DNA of 64,000 nucleotides from Strigops habroptila (Eukaryota; Chordata; Aves; Psittaciformes; Psittacidae), in contig NC_044288.2 of assembly GCF_004027225.2 (NCBI RefSeq), positions 17,866,744 to 17,930,743 of the forward strand, read 5' to 3'. Under the pieces are notes generated by a model. It was not told the origin of the DNA, searched no databases, and worked only from the letters and a program-made list of their open reading frames with translations. The first letter of the stretch is position 1. The number at the start of each line of letters is the position of its first letter. Below are positions 23,876 through 38,700 of this stretch, piece by piece. Position numbers and translations under genes: made by a program.

Positions 23876-26114
23876 AGTAATGTAGATTTATACACACTTA
23901 CATAATATAGCGAGACAGACAGACAAATGGGCTTTGAGAGCCTGCAGGGCGCAGCAGGGACCTCCAGCCTGCCAGGGATGTGCCAAGCTGCAAGGACCTC
24001 ACAGCACCCGGTTCTTCTGCCCCCAGCCATGGTGATGCTCCCCCTCACCACTGCACTGGTGGGGGGAAGGAGGGACGTTGGTCTTTGGCTGCTGGAGTGA
24101 TGTGCCTTGTGGCCAAGCTCAGGGTATGAAGCCTCCCGGCCGCCCTCCTCCTCCCCACGAGGTAGTCGGGGAGCTTGGCCGCATTTGATGTGTGAGGTAC
24201 AGAGAGGAGGTACAGCCTGGCAAGAGGGCACATATTGGATGGGGGGCAAAGCCCTGCCAGCCCCATGGCTCTCAGCATCTTCCTGACAGGAGCTGTTGTC
24301 CAGCCTGTGGTCCCTTTGCAGACAGAAGAGTGGTAGGAAGGGGTAAGGCTGCAGGTGTTGGCACCCTGCTGAGGGTCACCCCCTAGCTGGGCACTCACCT
24401 GCCTCCTTGGAAGCTCTTTGGGAACAAGGGAGAGATCCTGTCACACACTCAATGAGCCAAATACAGTACTTGTGTTAGCAAAATGAAGCACTACCAGTTC
24501 TGAGGTTCAGTCTGGGAGGAAAGCAGAAATAGCCCTCATTTAGTATGGAGGCCACAGAAATAGCATTGTCCCCCTAAGGAAAGACGGGGGCAGTGAGGTC
24601 TCTGAGACAGAGAAAAGAGAGACACTTCTGAGATTAAAAGGCCATTCAGCAAAGAGAGAGCAAGGACACAGTGCCACAGGGAAAGGACACACAGCCCTTC
24701 CAGCCTGCTGTGTGATACTGTCAGAGTGGATGACACACAGATCCAGTCCCCTCCCCAGATACAGCAGGGGCTGGACTTTGCTGCTGCCAGCTCTGGCTTA
24801 ACTCGTCCTGTCCCCATTCCTTTCCAAAGCAAACGGGATTTACTGGAGCAAGAGATGTGCAGAGACAAGGCATCATTGTTCCCCAACCCACCCTGCAGCT
24901 CTTCCAGGAGCGCATCAACACCTTGCAATGTGCCACGCAAAGAACTTTTTTACTGGATTGGGTTGCAAATGTATTGCTTATTGCCAGCTCAGGTGAGTCA
25001 GCCCGATCAGGGGCTGATGTGCCACCAGGGAAAAGTGGAAGTGGGAGGAAGAGGAATCAGCTGCAGACTGGGGTGAATGAATTCCCAAGGTTAAACAGAA
25101 ACCTTGGGGCCTCTGGATATGAGACTGGACCGGGATGGTCAGGACTTCCCTATTTGATCAAACCAGGGCTGGGACAAACTGCCCCATCACCCTCCTAGAA
25201 TGACCCTGGCCTGAGGCACCACCATTTTCATTCTGCACAGACAGAAATAGCTTCAACTCCACATTTCCAGGGTAGACAATAGGGGACAGAGAAGGCAGTG
25301 AGCATCTGGGGGAGTGGAGAACACTCCTTCAATTCTGCCAGACTCAAATTAAAGGGAAAACTATAATTTTCAGCAGCAAAACAATGTGGCTGCAGAGCTG
25401 CAGCTGCAGCACTTAACACTTGCAATTAGACTAGAAAGGGCAACAGGGCTTGGTCAACAAGAAACCCACAGAAGCACTGGGTTTAAAGCTCTTCTGGAGA
25501 GAGAAATGTGGCCCTAAATCTGCAAGTAGCCAAGTACAGAAGAGAAGAAAGCAGCACTGGGGAACAACAGCTCATCCACGCTCAATCCTCCTGCTAGGAC
25601 AAGCAACACTGTGAGCAAGATCAGGCTACGCAAGCAGGAATGTCAGCATGGGAAAGACCCCAGGCTCTGTAGACCCTCAAACAGCCCACCACGCAGGGTG
25701 AAAGCAAAGTACCTGGAAGACAGGCAGATGGGGTGACAAACAAGGCAGGGAGCCCCTGAGCACCAGACACACCTCACAACTGGTTGTGATGAGGAGCTGA
25801 GCTCCCACATTCTGCATTGCACTTGATAATATCAGCACCTACTGAAGGACCCACCTCCTGGCTGCTGCCCGCCAGCCCAGGAAGCTCTGTGGGTCACGGG
25901 GAACGGGTGGTCCCCTGTTAGTCCAACAGGCAGGGCAGTCTGTGTCGGAAGGAAAGCAAAGCATCCTTTTTCCAGGGGTTTTGGGGTCATTTTGGTCCTC
26001 TGTGCCTTGCATAGTATTCTTCAGCTACTGAAGCAAAACACCTCTTGTTGTTTGGTTGCAATACTGCAAGGGAGAAGCCTGCATAGTGTCCTGGATCAGC
26101 ACTGAGAGGACCTG

Positions 26115-26143
26115 TTATATATGTGTGTGTGTGTGCATGTGTG
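26115..26143. repeat. TG dinucleotide repeat
   Basis: An alternating AT/GT stretch with about seven uninterrupted TG units, then TGCATGTGTGCA. It lies in the SH3PXD2B 3'UTR (CA repeat in the transcript) and could be length-polymorphic. Confidence 0.8.
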
Positions 26144-26807
26144 CATTTGTCTGTATTTTTTTTTCCACCAGGAGGATGTTGAAGTTAACACTTGTCATTG
26201 TAGAGCAGGGAAGGACCAAGGGATAACCCCATGGCATGCACAGGGGAGGAGCAAGGCACAGCCCTTAACAGGAGCGCAACACCTGCGCCTGCATGTGCAC
26301 ACAGAGCTACAGGGACCCCATTCTCAGCAATCATTCCTCCTTTCTGCCACACTCCCTGTGTATCTGCTACACACCTGGACTAAGCAACGTGACCTACAAC
26401 ATGTGGCCATGACCCCGAGCCTCAGGGAAAGGCAAATCCTTTTATGCAGCCAGATTTCCTTGGTTGGTACCATTCCACATCCCATACAGGTGGAACAATG
26501 TCTATCAAGGTCCATCTCCCCAGCATGGAGAACCATGGTAGCCATTGTGTGCCACAAAGCGTGGCCAGAGCAGCTCTGGCTGCTCCAGGAGAGCCAGGGA
26601 GGAGGGTGGATGGAAGCACACAGGTGGGGAGGGAAGGCTGAGCTGCTTCCTCCACACTGCCGCCAATGGGCACCAGCTGGGATGTGTGGGATCTCGATTA
26701 CTATCTTTTGTTTAAAGCCAGCCTCATGGAAAACTATAAATTAATCTGCTAATTAAATACTCAGGTGAGAGACCAGGGAACCTCCAGCTGTGCAAGCAGA
26801 GGAGCAG

Positions 26808-28304
26808 CTATGGCTTCTTCCGCAGGTAATTGGAAGGGATCCAGCCCTCCCAGCACGGCCCCCCAGTCAGGACCTTACAAAACCACCAGCCGCTGCTGTT
26901 CTTCTCACGAACTTCAAATAAAGTCCCTTCCTTAAAGCTGTTGGTCTCCTCGTCGCCTTCAAAATCTGCCACTGCCACATAGAGAGCTTCCCTGGTGATG
27001 TCTGGACTGGAGATGGGGGCTGAGGTCCTCTCCTTGGCTTCCCCTCTCTCCACTGGCTTGGATATGACCTTTGGGCTTATGCTGCTTTTGACTTTGGCTT
27101 CATCTTGGATGGAGGCAGAGAGGAATGGTTTGGCTTTCGGAGGAACCAGCATGGGCCTCCCTGGCACTGGGGATGACCTGATTTCGGGTGCTTCCCGTGC
27201 CGGGGCCCTCAGCTCCGCTGCAGGGACAGAGACAGGACCCCCTGTTTTCTTGGGGGGTGGTGGTCTGCGAGGTGGCACCACGGGGCGCTGTGGTGGGGGC
27301 TCCCTGGCACCCGCAGGGTTTGCCGGGCCCAGGGGAGGTTTGGGCAGCGCCTCTTTTGTGGTGTGGCTGTCCAGCCTGGGCAGGGGTTTGCTCTCCATGC
27401 CCGGTCGCTCCTGAAACCTTCCAGAAGCCTCCGAAGAGGCCATGGCGTTACTGAAGGAGCTTTCGTTGGCAGTGGTATCCTGCTCGGAGGGTTTCTCTGG
27501 GCACTTTGCAGGTCTAAGCTTGCTCCGCAGGTTGCAGATGTCCAGTTTATCATCAGCTGGTGGCGGATCAGTCCTGGGGGCTGCAGCGGGTTTTGGCCTG
27601 ATCTGAGGTCTTGACTTCAAGAATGGATTCTGGGTGATGGGCTCAGGCTTGTCCTCCACGGGCTCAGGTTTTGGCTTCGTTGGCTTGACAATGGGCCGGA
27701 GATTTGGCTTCTTCACCTCCTTGGCCGACACCTTATGTCCACATTCCAGTCCCATTTCGTTTTTCAGCTGGAAGAGTTTGCCCTTCTCCGGTTTGAGCTC
27801 TGGCTTCTTGATGTCCTTAGGGGCTGCCGACTGCTTCGGTGGAATCATGGGCAAAATCATGCCTGGGGGCTTGGGAGGAGGCCTCTGCCTCTCCAGTAAT
27901 TCACCTTCTGATTTAATGATGGACTCCTTCCTGGGCGGCAGGCTGGGCTTCTCCTCTGTGTCACGGTCTGAGATCTCCTCATAGCCACCAGCAAAGGCTA
28001 AGTCCCCACTCTCAGGAGCCTCCTTCCCCTTCCAGTCTTTGGCCCACTTCCCACCACAGTCCATACCATTAGGAGGAGCCTCTGGCAGAGGACGGCACGG
28101 TCCCGTTGCTTCCTCGCTGGCGCTGCTCTCAGCTGCAGCATCGCTGAGCCGGAGCTGAGCCATCTCGCTGGGAAGTGGAGCCAGGAAGTTTGGCCTGGAT
28201 GCGTTGCTGGTTTTCTTGTACTTATCAATGAACGTGGCGGGGGCCCAGCCTTCCTTCTCTTCAATCTGAATGTACCACCAGCCACTCAGGTTCTTCTCAA
28301 TAAC
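26808..28304 (-). CDS. SH3PXD2B: SH3PXD2B exon 13: SH3-3 end, Pro-rich region, SH3-4
   Basis: The - strand acceptor TGGCAG precedes 28304 and the stop TAG is at 26810-26808; the exon enters in phase 0 with 498 codons. It completes SH3-3 ([26 protein letters not shown]) and runs through a long disordered region with [40 protein letters not shown] and [13 protein letters not shown] motifs and the proline block [13 protein letters not shown]. It ends in SH3-4 ([12 protein letters not shown] to [11 protein letters not shown]). The tyrosine in GYEEISD is at about residue 504. Pro-rich runs are likely docking sites for SH3 partners. The text matches human TKS4 block by block, with differences concentrated between the motifs. 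Confidence 0.97.
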   Translation of the reverse strand, partial: VIEKNLSGWWYIQIEEKEGWAPATFIDKYKKTSNASRPNFLAPLPSEMAQLRLSDAAAESSASEEATGPCRPLPEAPPNGMDCGGKWAKDWKGKEAPESGDLAFAGGYEEISDRDTEEKPSLPPRKESIIKSEGELLERQRPPPKPPGMILPMIPPKQSAAPKDIKKPELKPEKGKLFQLKNEMGLECGHKVSAKEVKKPNLRPIVKPTKPKPEPVEDKPEPITQNPFLKSRPQIRPKPAAAPRTDPPPADDKLDICNLRSKLRPAKCPEKPSEQDTTANESSFSNAMASSEASGRFQERPGMESKPLPRLDSHTTKEALPKPPLGPANPAGAREPPPQRPVVPPRRPPPPKKTGGPVSVPAAELRAPAREAPEIRSSPVPGRPMLVPPKAKPFLSASIQDEAKVKSSISPKVISKPVERGEAKERTSAPISSPDITREALYVAVADFEGDEETNSFKEGTLFEVREKNSSGWWFCKVLTGGPCWEGWIPSNYLRKKP

Positions 28305-29322
<1,018 letters not shown>

Positions 29323-29784
29323 CTATGACAAGAGAAAAGAATACCCATCAACGTGTTTCTACAGCAGGTGCGACACAACATTCACACAGGCCACCAGCCC
29401 GCAGAGACCCAAGACAGCACAGCCAGAGCAGGGACAACTGCTGTGCCCATGCAGCATCCTCACCAACACGAACAGGCAAACCATTTCCAGGCTGGGCATC
29501 AGAGCTCTTGCTGACAGCCAGAGGGAGGGAGCCAGTCTGCAGCCTCCCACTGGCAACCCAGCTTTGCAGGACAGACTGGCTAAAAGTTCCTTTAAAGACC
29601 ACATGCAAAGAGAGGAGTCTTAAGACAGCAGGGAGGCAGCGTGTGTACTCCGGCCTTGATCAAGAGCACAGCCCATGGGACAGGGACAAAATCCCAGGCA
29701 AAGACTAACCAGTGACCAGAGCTCCTTTCAGTGCTCTATGATTTCCTTTGCCATTGCTGCGCTCTTACACCAACTGGCACTTAC

Positions 29785-29834
29785 TATGGTGAGATCTCGG
29801 CGAGGAGGGGGTCTCTGCCTCATCTTCGGTGACT
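29785..29834 (-). CDS. SH3PXD2B: SH3PXD2B exon 11, 50-nt linker exon
   Basis: The acceptor is TTCCACAG before 29834 and the donor GTAAGT after 29785. It encodes KSPKMRQRPPPRRDLTI across the junction with exon 10, a basic proline-rich linker with a PPPRR-type SH3-binding core. The exon is not a multiple of three: skipping it would give eight or fewer new codons and then a TAA, so it should be constitutive. Confidence 0.93.
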
Positions 29835-30380
29835 CTGTGGAAGAAGAGTTTCAGATGCTGTTGAGTTTCTGGCTTTTGCTTGCGTGCGTGTTCAAAACAC
29901 ACAAGTGACAGAGAAAAAAGAAAGGCAAGGATCAACCTGCCCCATGGGCAAGGAAGCTGGAGGAATCTGTCTGCCTGGTACCCTGAGTAGCACAGGTCAT
30001 CCAGGTTTTGAGGGCATCCCACTGGAAGAGGAAGCAGCTTTGCACCATGAGGTGCTGCTGGGAAACACAGCTGAGGTGACCACATGAAACTAGCTTTTTC
30101 ATTGCAGGCCTGACCCAGAAGACTGGCTTCCAGAGGGTTAAAAATGCCCCAGCTTTTGAGGAGAGAATCTCCGGATCCCCATCACATTTGCTGATGATGC
30201 TCAGCAGGTCCCAGGGCAGTGCTGTGCCTGTGCAATGCCACCTCCAGATCTTGATGCAGAACTCACAGCACTTACAAGCCTTCTGCCTTCCTCACACCCC
30301 CTTACATGACTGAAAAGCCTGCAGGAAAGGCTGCACTTGCACCCCAGCCACCACCGGCCTCATCTTGACCGGCCACTTAC

Positions 30381-30607
30381 TGCGTCGGATGTCAGCATTG
30401 GGCAGGGGACGGTTGTCGAATCTCCCATCCCTTTGGCCAGCGAGCCCATCCTTCTCTCGGCTCGCCAGGACCTGCTGCCGGGAGATGCCGTCCAGATCCA
30501 AGGCACAGGAATGGGTGGAGGAGCCTGAGCCGAGCTTCTGTGAGAACATCTCTCCACTCCCCTTTTTGAGGTAGGAGGCAGGGGCCCAGCCTTCTTGGCC
30601 CTGGTAC
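30381..30607 (-). CDS. SH3PXD2B: SH3PXD2B exon 10: end of SH3-2 and linker
   Basis: The acceptor is CCACCACAG before 30607 and the donor GTAAGT after 30381, entering with one base of a split Arg codon and leaving in phase 1. It completes SH3-2 (YQGQEGWAPASYLKK) and encodes a variable linker containing LDLDGISRQQ and RDGRFDNRPLPNADIRR. The linker pattern, with DLDG-SRQQ and QRDGRF, is specific to TKS4 rather than TKS5. Confidence 0.94.
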
Positions 30608-31714
30608 CTGTGGTGGCAACAACGGCAGTGTCACTGCGCAGAGCCTCTGCGCGGGACTGGGGATGTGAGCCCTTCCTGGAGCAGTGACCCATTGCGCTCA
30701 AGTGGTGCTGAGCCATCAGACATCCCTGGAGCCGAGCTCAGGACGAACACTGACTGAGGATGCTGCGTGATCTGGGCAGAATGAGCTGGTCATGCTCCAT
30801 GGCATGTGGGCACCTGGAGAGCTCCAACCATGACTAACGCTCCTGTGCAAGCTGGCCACAGCCAGCGGGCCAAGGGCTGGAAATGGCACAAAGCCCCGTT
30901 TCCTTTTCACCTCAGCAACGGAACTAAGTTCAGGAATGATACACACTGGCAGGGGAACAGAGGGGAAAAACAGAGGGCTGCTGCTAGGATTGACATACCT
31001 GGTCTTTGGAGAAGGCACAAGCCCTCTGCCTGCACACCGGCAGCCTGGGTCCCTTCCCTGCTCTAAATCTGCACAGTTCAGCAGAGAAACCAGCCCCGTG
31101 ATGTGACTGAAAACCCACATCCGCAGTGTCCTGCCATGCTGGAGGGTCCTGCGCCAGAGCCTCTCCCCGCTGGCTGGGCTGCAGCCACTACGCTCAGATG
31201 GCACCAGCTACTGAGTAATTGCCTTTAGAGCTCTCGTGGCAGCCCTCCTCCACTTAAAAAGTCAATGGATGTTTTTCTGGGGCTCTGCTGCTGCCAAGAC
31301 CACAGGTTCAATGTAAGGTTAAGAAAATTGCAGCATGTGCTCCCACCCTGCTCAAGTCCGGCCGTTTGCAAGACCACAGACAAGAGAAAATGAGCTTCCC
31401 GCAGAAAACAAGTATCAGCTCAGCACGGCCTGGAGTCTTTGGCCTCAGCATACCCTGCACACAGCAGACCTGGCCCAGACAGTGGCTCTTCTCTTCTCAC
31501 CTCCTAACACAGCCAGAAGATCCAGCCTGCCTCTGGAACACTCACTGGTTTTCCTACCAGCAGCACATGATGTAACACTAACGCTCTCACACTGGTTCCC
31601 TTTGCACTGCTGGGGCATGTGATGCCATGATGCAGTCCACCTCCCAGCACAGGAAATCAGGGGATTTTAAAGATGTTCAACCACAGCTATGGTTGGCTGA
31701 AGCCCTGAATGTCA

Positions 31715-33981
<2,267 letters not shown>

Positions 33982-34086
33982 CTTCATCGGACTGCATGGA
34001 GAACTCTTCCTGGACACCATCCTGGGCCTCCAGGCAGGTTGCTGGTACCCATCCTTGCTCCTCCAACGTGCTCACAAACCACCAGC
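33982..34086 (-). CDS. SH3PXD2B: SH3PXD2B exon 8: end of SH3-1
   Basis: The acceptor is TTTGTTCTCAG before 34086 and the donor GTAAGA after 33982; it begins with two bases of a split Gly codon and ends in phase 1. It encodes [20 protein letters not shown], the second half of SH3-1, then the acidic spacer [12 protein letters not shown] that leads into SH3-2. SH3-1 and SH3-2 are close together, like the tandem SH3 pair of the p47phox family that cradles proline-rich peptides. Confidence 0.95.
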
Positions 34087-35600
34087 CTGAGAACAAAAAA
34101 GCAGGCAGCTCAGCCAAGGGCTCCCACCAGCCCAGCACTCCCTTTCTCCTTCCAAACCACAAGCCTTGGGGGCTTTGCCCCCTCCTTGCTGTCTACATGG
34201 GAAGCTGGGTGACCAAAAAGCAACAGAGCCAAGCACTAACTTAAAGGAAGCACAGGCAGCACCACAGGAGAATCACAGCTGAATGACACCTAAATGTATG
34301 GTTCCCTCCCCATTTAAAATGGGAGAGGGTCTGAGAACTGAACAACTCCAGCCACCACGTTTGCTCTCCTTTTTTCCTCCCGCTTTGTGGCTCATTTTCC
34401 CTCAGTCTGGGTCAGCAAGCCTGGGGCTAATTAGCAGAGATGAATCCCCTGTCTGCAAATCAGTAGCTGACTCCTGCTGTGCTCTCGCCTTCTTTACATT
34501 TGTGGAAACAGCAGATTTTAAAAGCTAAGAGCAAATGCAGGATTAAAACATGAGCTCTCCCAGCGGAAACCCAGCCAGCTCCATAGCAGCCACAAGCAAT
34601 TCTGGGCCACCCTGGGTGTCCAATCAAAACAAATGCGTGGTCCTCAGTTATTAAAAGCACAAGCTATTTGTGTCTTGGGGGGTGGGGGGGGGAATAAAGA
34701 CTGAGCATTATCCTCAGAACCTCACCAGTGAGTCATTTAGAAAGACAACTAGATTGTCGGGGAGGGAATCAGCAGCTATCTGCAAGGAAGGGAAACCAGG
34801 TTGGCAGGGATAAAGAAATCATTTGCCACAGCTTTTGAATTGGCTGTGCTAATAGGCTTCACTTGCTTCAGGGTTACTTTTATTTTCCTCATTCTCCAAC
34901 ATAGCTGCGGGTGCAGCCAATTTTGCTGCAATGTTGCAGGTTCCCCCAATGCTCTGGGGACCTGCTTTCCTTAGTTCTTTTCACAATTTATCTTTAAATC
35001 CCTCTAAGCAACCTCTGTTAACTTCAGGGAATAAATTCCCCTTTTCAACAAACTCCCGAAGTTGGGCCCAGGACACAACCCAAGCCCTTTGCAGAGGTTA
35101 CGAGCAAGTTTAAGTTCTGAAGCAAGCGAATAGCTCAGCTGCCTGCCCCGCTCCACGCCGGGTGCTTCATTGTGTTCAGAGGCAAGAACTGTGAATGCAC
35201 AATGGGGCCTTTCATTCGGCACTATGAGAATGTCCCCCTGTCAATAAAACAAGCCTGCCAACTCCAGGAATGGCTTTTGTCCTCAGGACCTATTGGCCAA
35301 GTTTTTCAGCATGAAGAAGCATAAAGCAGAGACTGAAAGACGGATGGCGCCTGGCGTTCAGCATAGGGATAAGACCTTTCCTTTAGAGACAGACTTATCC
35401 ATGCTCATACAGCCTGCAGACTGAAGCTGCCTCCACGTCCCACCTCAGCTGACCATTCAAGGACATCCCTGTGTGATGCCTGAAGGCTGTTTTTCTTAAG
35501 GACCTATCAGGAAAACACTGACAATACAGGATTGCTATTCCTGCCCTTGCCCTGTGACACAGTAGACCCGAAGTTCTCTATCAAGCCAAATGCTCTGTAC
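34087..35600 (-). other. SH3PXD2B intron 7
   Basis: A 1.5-kb intron inside SH3-1. It contains a G-run pair on the + strand (about 34,677-34,692, runs of 6 and 9) followed by an AATAAA word that belongs to no gene. No coding signature. Confidence 0.8.
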
Positions 35601-35735
35601 CTGATTCGTTCTTCTCAATGATATCCACCAACTGGCCCACGCACAAGCTGATCTCAGAGCTCTCCTGCTTCTGGTAGTCCGCCACCACGACATACTGCTC
35701 CAGTACCAAGGGGTCGACCGATGCAGAGTCAGCTC
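35601..35735 (-). CDS. SH3PXD2B: SH3PXD2B exon 7: start of SH3-1
   Basis: The acceptor is CCCCTGTGCAG before 35735. The donor is GTACAG after 35601, a non-consensus but GT donor; without it the frame would stop within a few codons. It encodes [20 protein letters not shown] and [12 protein letters not shown], the first half of SH3-1. No methionine is present in this exon, so a PX-less isoform would need its own upstream start exon. Confidence 0.94.
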
Positions 35736-38700
35736 CTGCACAGGGGGGACAAGAACCGAGCCATGTGCCAGCGTCAGCACCAGCTCCCAAGAGCACAGAC
35801 CACCGCTCCCGAGCACTTGCTGGCCTGCAAGCAGCTCCAGGACACCCTGAGGACCCCAGCGTGAGAGACGTGAGCCGGAGACTTGGGCAGAGTGAGGAGG
35901 ACAGAGACCAAACCAGCAGCCAGGTGAGATGGGTACAGCCAGGTGAGACCTTTTACTTGTTACCCACCTTCCTGCTCGCAGACAGAGCTGTCCAAGCAAC
36001 CCCACCACCACCGCAGATGCACACAGCAGCCTAGACCCTGCTGTCAGAGACCAAGGGGGCTCAGGGATGTCTCCTGTGCATTGGCATCACCTGTCCCAAT
36101 GCACAGACCAGCTCAGACCCCAACTCAAAGCACACAACCTGCAGCGAGTTTTGCTGGTCCTGGCTAAAGAGCCTGGACACTCAGGCAGAGAGGTGTTTGT
36201 AGGACAGAGCAGCATCCCTCTGTCATCCTCCTTATGTATTTCAGTCACCTTCCCACAGCTCACGAGCAAGGTTTGCTCTCTCTATTTGCTCCACTAACTC
36301 TGCTCAGCTCCTCCTGCCGAGATCAAAATTTCATGTCAGAAAAGAATAAAAAAGCACCCAAAGAGGAGCAAACTGGCAGGATACACCCGGAGCAAAGCTC
36401 TCCTTCGCCCAGGAAAAGCGCGATACCCGGAGGAGAGAGGGATGCTGCGGTCCGGGCTGCACCGAGCCCGCGCAGGCTGCGGGTGGCACTGCGAGCTAAG
36501 GCCAGGGACACCCGGGAGCACTGCCAGCCCCTGCTCGGCAAGGGACTAGCAGCGAGGCACTGCAGGGCTAGGCTGGCTTGTATTCTGCAAGCACATCTTC
36601 ATCTGGGAGAGCGCTCTGGATACAGATGCACGCCCTTCACTTGGCGATGCTCGCTTTGGCAGCACCGCAACAGGATTCCACTCGCATCAATCACTGCTTA
36701 AGAAACATGGCCCCAAGTTTTTCCCTATACACCCAGCAAAGCCACCTTTTTCCCCATATCTGCACCAAGGCTTGTGGTGTGCAGAGAGACCATGCAGTGA
36801 CCCAGGGCTTTGCACCGTCACATAACACACTGAGTGTGCTCAATGCTAAGCCCAGCCTATTCAGCCCCACCAATTTCAGTGTTCTCCTGTGCTCAGCCTC
36901 CTCCTAAACCAGCTCTGGTTACCCAGAGCACCACCAGCACTTGCCCCATCTGCCTCCAAAAGCCTCCAAGAAGCAAAAAGGTGTCAGAAACTCTTGCCCA
37001 TGACTCCTCTCCACCCCGAGCCCCAGCTCTGGCCCCCAACCCAACACTTTGCCTTGCAGCTTCACAACCTGTCAGATGAGGACACTGCTACATTACCCTG
37101 CTCTCCCCAGATGCAGTAAGAATTAATTAATACCTGCCAACTGCTTTGGAAGTAGGACAGTGTTAATTATTATATCACCAGTGATCAAAAGAACTGCACA
37201 CCTGATCATGGGTGTTAAGTTAAACGTACAGGGGCTGCGCATGTACCCTGAGGAGAGAGCCTCAAGCTTTGGTCTGGGGCAGAAATCACATCTGGCCCAG
37301 CCCTGTAGCTGCTATGGCACGGCAGATGTACAGGACAATTAGCTCCCAGTCTCTGAAGGGTGTGAAATTACATAGAGAGTGGTGGTCCCTTGGGACAGTT
37401 AGGTGACATGCAGCAAAAAAATTCAGACTGCATCACCAGGAACAAGTTTCTATGGGCAATTGTACCTACTCTGTAAGAGGCCCCAACGGCTTGCCCATTA
37501 CATGAGAGGACTCAGCCTGACCAAAGATCTTTCTCATGGGGAAATTTATTGCAGAGCGTAAGTTCCCCAGTAGGAAACCTACAGTGGCACACTCATCCCA
37601 AAAGGGTATGAGTAGAAATGGACAAGATCTAGCAGGTCTTCAGCAATCCTAGGATGCTCCACTGCCTCACACACAAGTTATCATGTGCACAAGGGTCACA
37701 AGCTCTCAAACTGGTTCTGAGAAAGAAAGGCCACAACAAAGATTTAAACAAACAATGTATGTTCAGGGCAGTGTTATTTAAAGGAAGAGGAGGCAAATTG
37801 TCCATGTTATTCTGCTATAAACAGCACACTGTAGAGCTCCAGGTGAGCTGGCCAAGTGCAGAGGATCTGTTACCGCTAATGAAAGCTTCCTCTGTACCAA
37901 AGCCCAGAGGTGGGGTGCCAGACAGAATTAAAAATAGCCCTCTAAAGTGAATGGTGGATGCTAGGACTATCTGTTCTACTAGCTCAATTAAAGGTTTGTG
38001 CTTAAAGTGATCAGAGGATCTATTCAACCCCTGAGAGAAGAATAACAGCTACAGGAAGAGAGAAGTCCTCTCCTTTCTGCCTCTCTCACTGTAATTATGC
38101 TCACTTCTCTGAGGCTATTTGTAGTTTCAGCAGGCAATTCTAGATCCTCCAATGTACCTATTAAACCAACAACAGAAGTTGTAATCTGAGCTTGGAGGAA
38201 GACGTAGGAGTTAATTTTAGGAGCATCATCACCTGGCATAATCATCCTCAACCACAAAAACCACACTCAAGTAAACAACAAAACATCCTATATATGGGAT
38301 GAGAGACTTGGGTCTCTTAAAAATAGCAATGGTGTAAACCTTACTATCTAGGATGAGAGACAATACTAAAGCTCTGCAGCTGGGAAGCAGAGGAAGCATT
38401 AATACAGCCTAGAGCCCACAAGAGAGTGAGTTTTGCAGACAGGTGTAGGCAGAAGCACAGACTGTGTATCCTGAACACCCCTCATTTGTGGGACTGACAC
38501 AGACGTGGCCTTAGAAGGGATGTGCATTGAATCGTGAGACACTGCGGTCCTTGGACTGGGCTTGCAGAACTGATGATTGCCATGGATGCAGGAGAGCCAC
38601 CAGGGAGACACAGCTCAGGGCCAGGCAGGGCACATCTCAGCTACCAACCCAAGGACTGCGCAGGAGAGTGACCTTGCTCTCAAGACATGTCACATACGGG

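Larger units (their letters stand above)
23690..26807 (-). other. SH3PXD2B: SH3PXD2B 3' untranslated region
   Basis: This runs from the stop codon at 26808 leftward to the only canonical AATAAA on the - strand in the region. It includes a short CA repeat (26115-26143), a G-rich block at 23859-23875 and a U-rich tract before the hexamer. No coding exon is recognisable. The 3' boundary rests on hexamer position and the GU-rich stretch that follows it. Confidence 0.7.

Noticed and set aside
26121..26744. 207-codon + strand open frame
   Set aside because: It starts in a TG repeat, lies in the SH3PXD2B 3'UTR and has no recognisable domain.
27188..27984. Long + strand open frames opposite SH3PXD2B exon 13
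   Set aside because: They are antisense shadows of a GC-rich, proline-rich coding exon and have no domain signature or splice context.
34677..34698. G-runs followed by AATAAA in SH3PXD2B intron 7 as a + strand poly(A) site
   Set aside because: There is no + strand gene here and only two G-runs; likely a simple G-rich tract.
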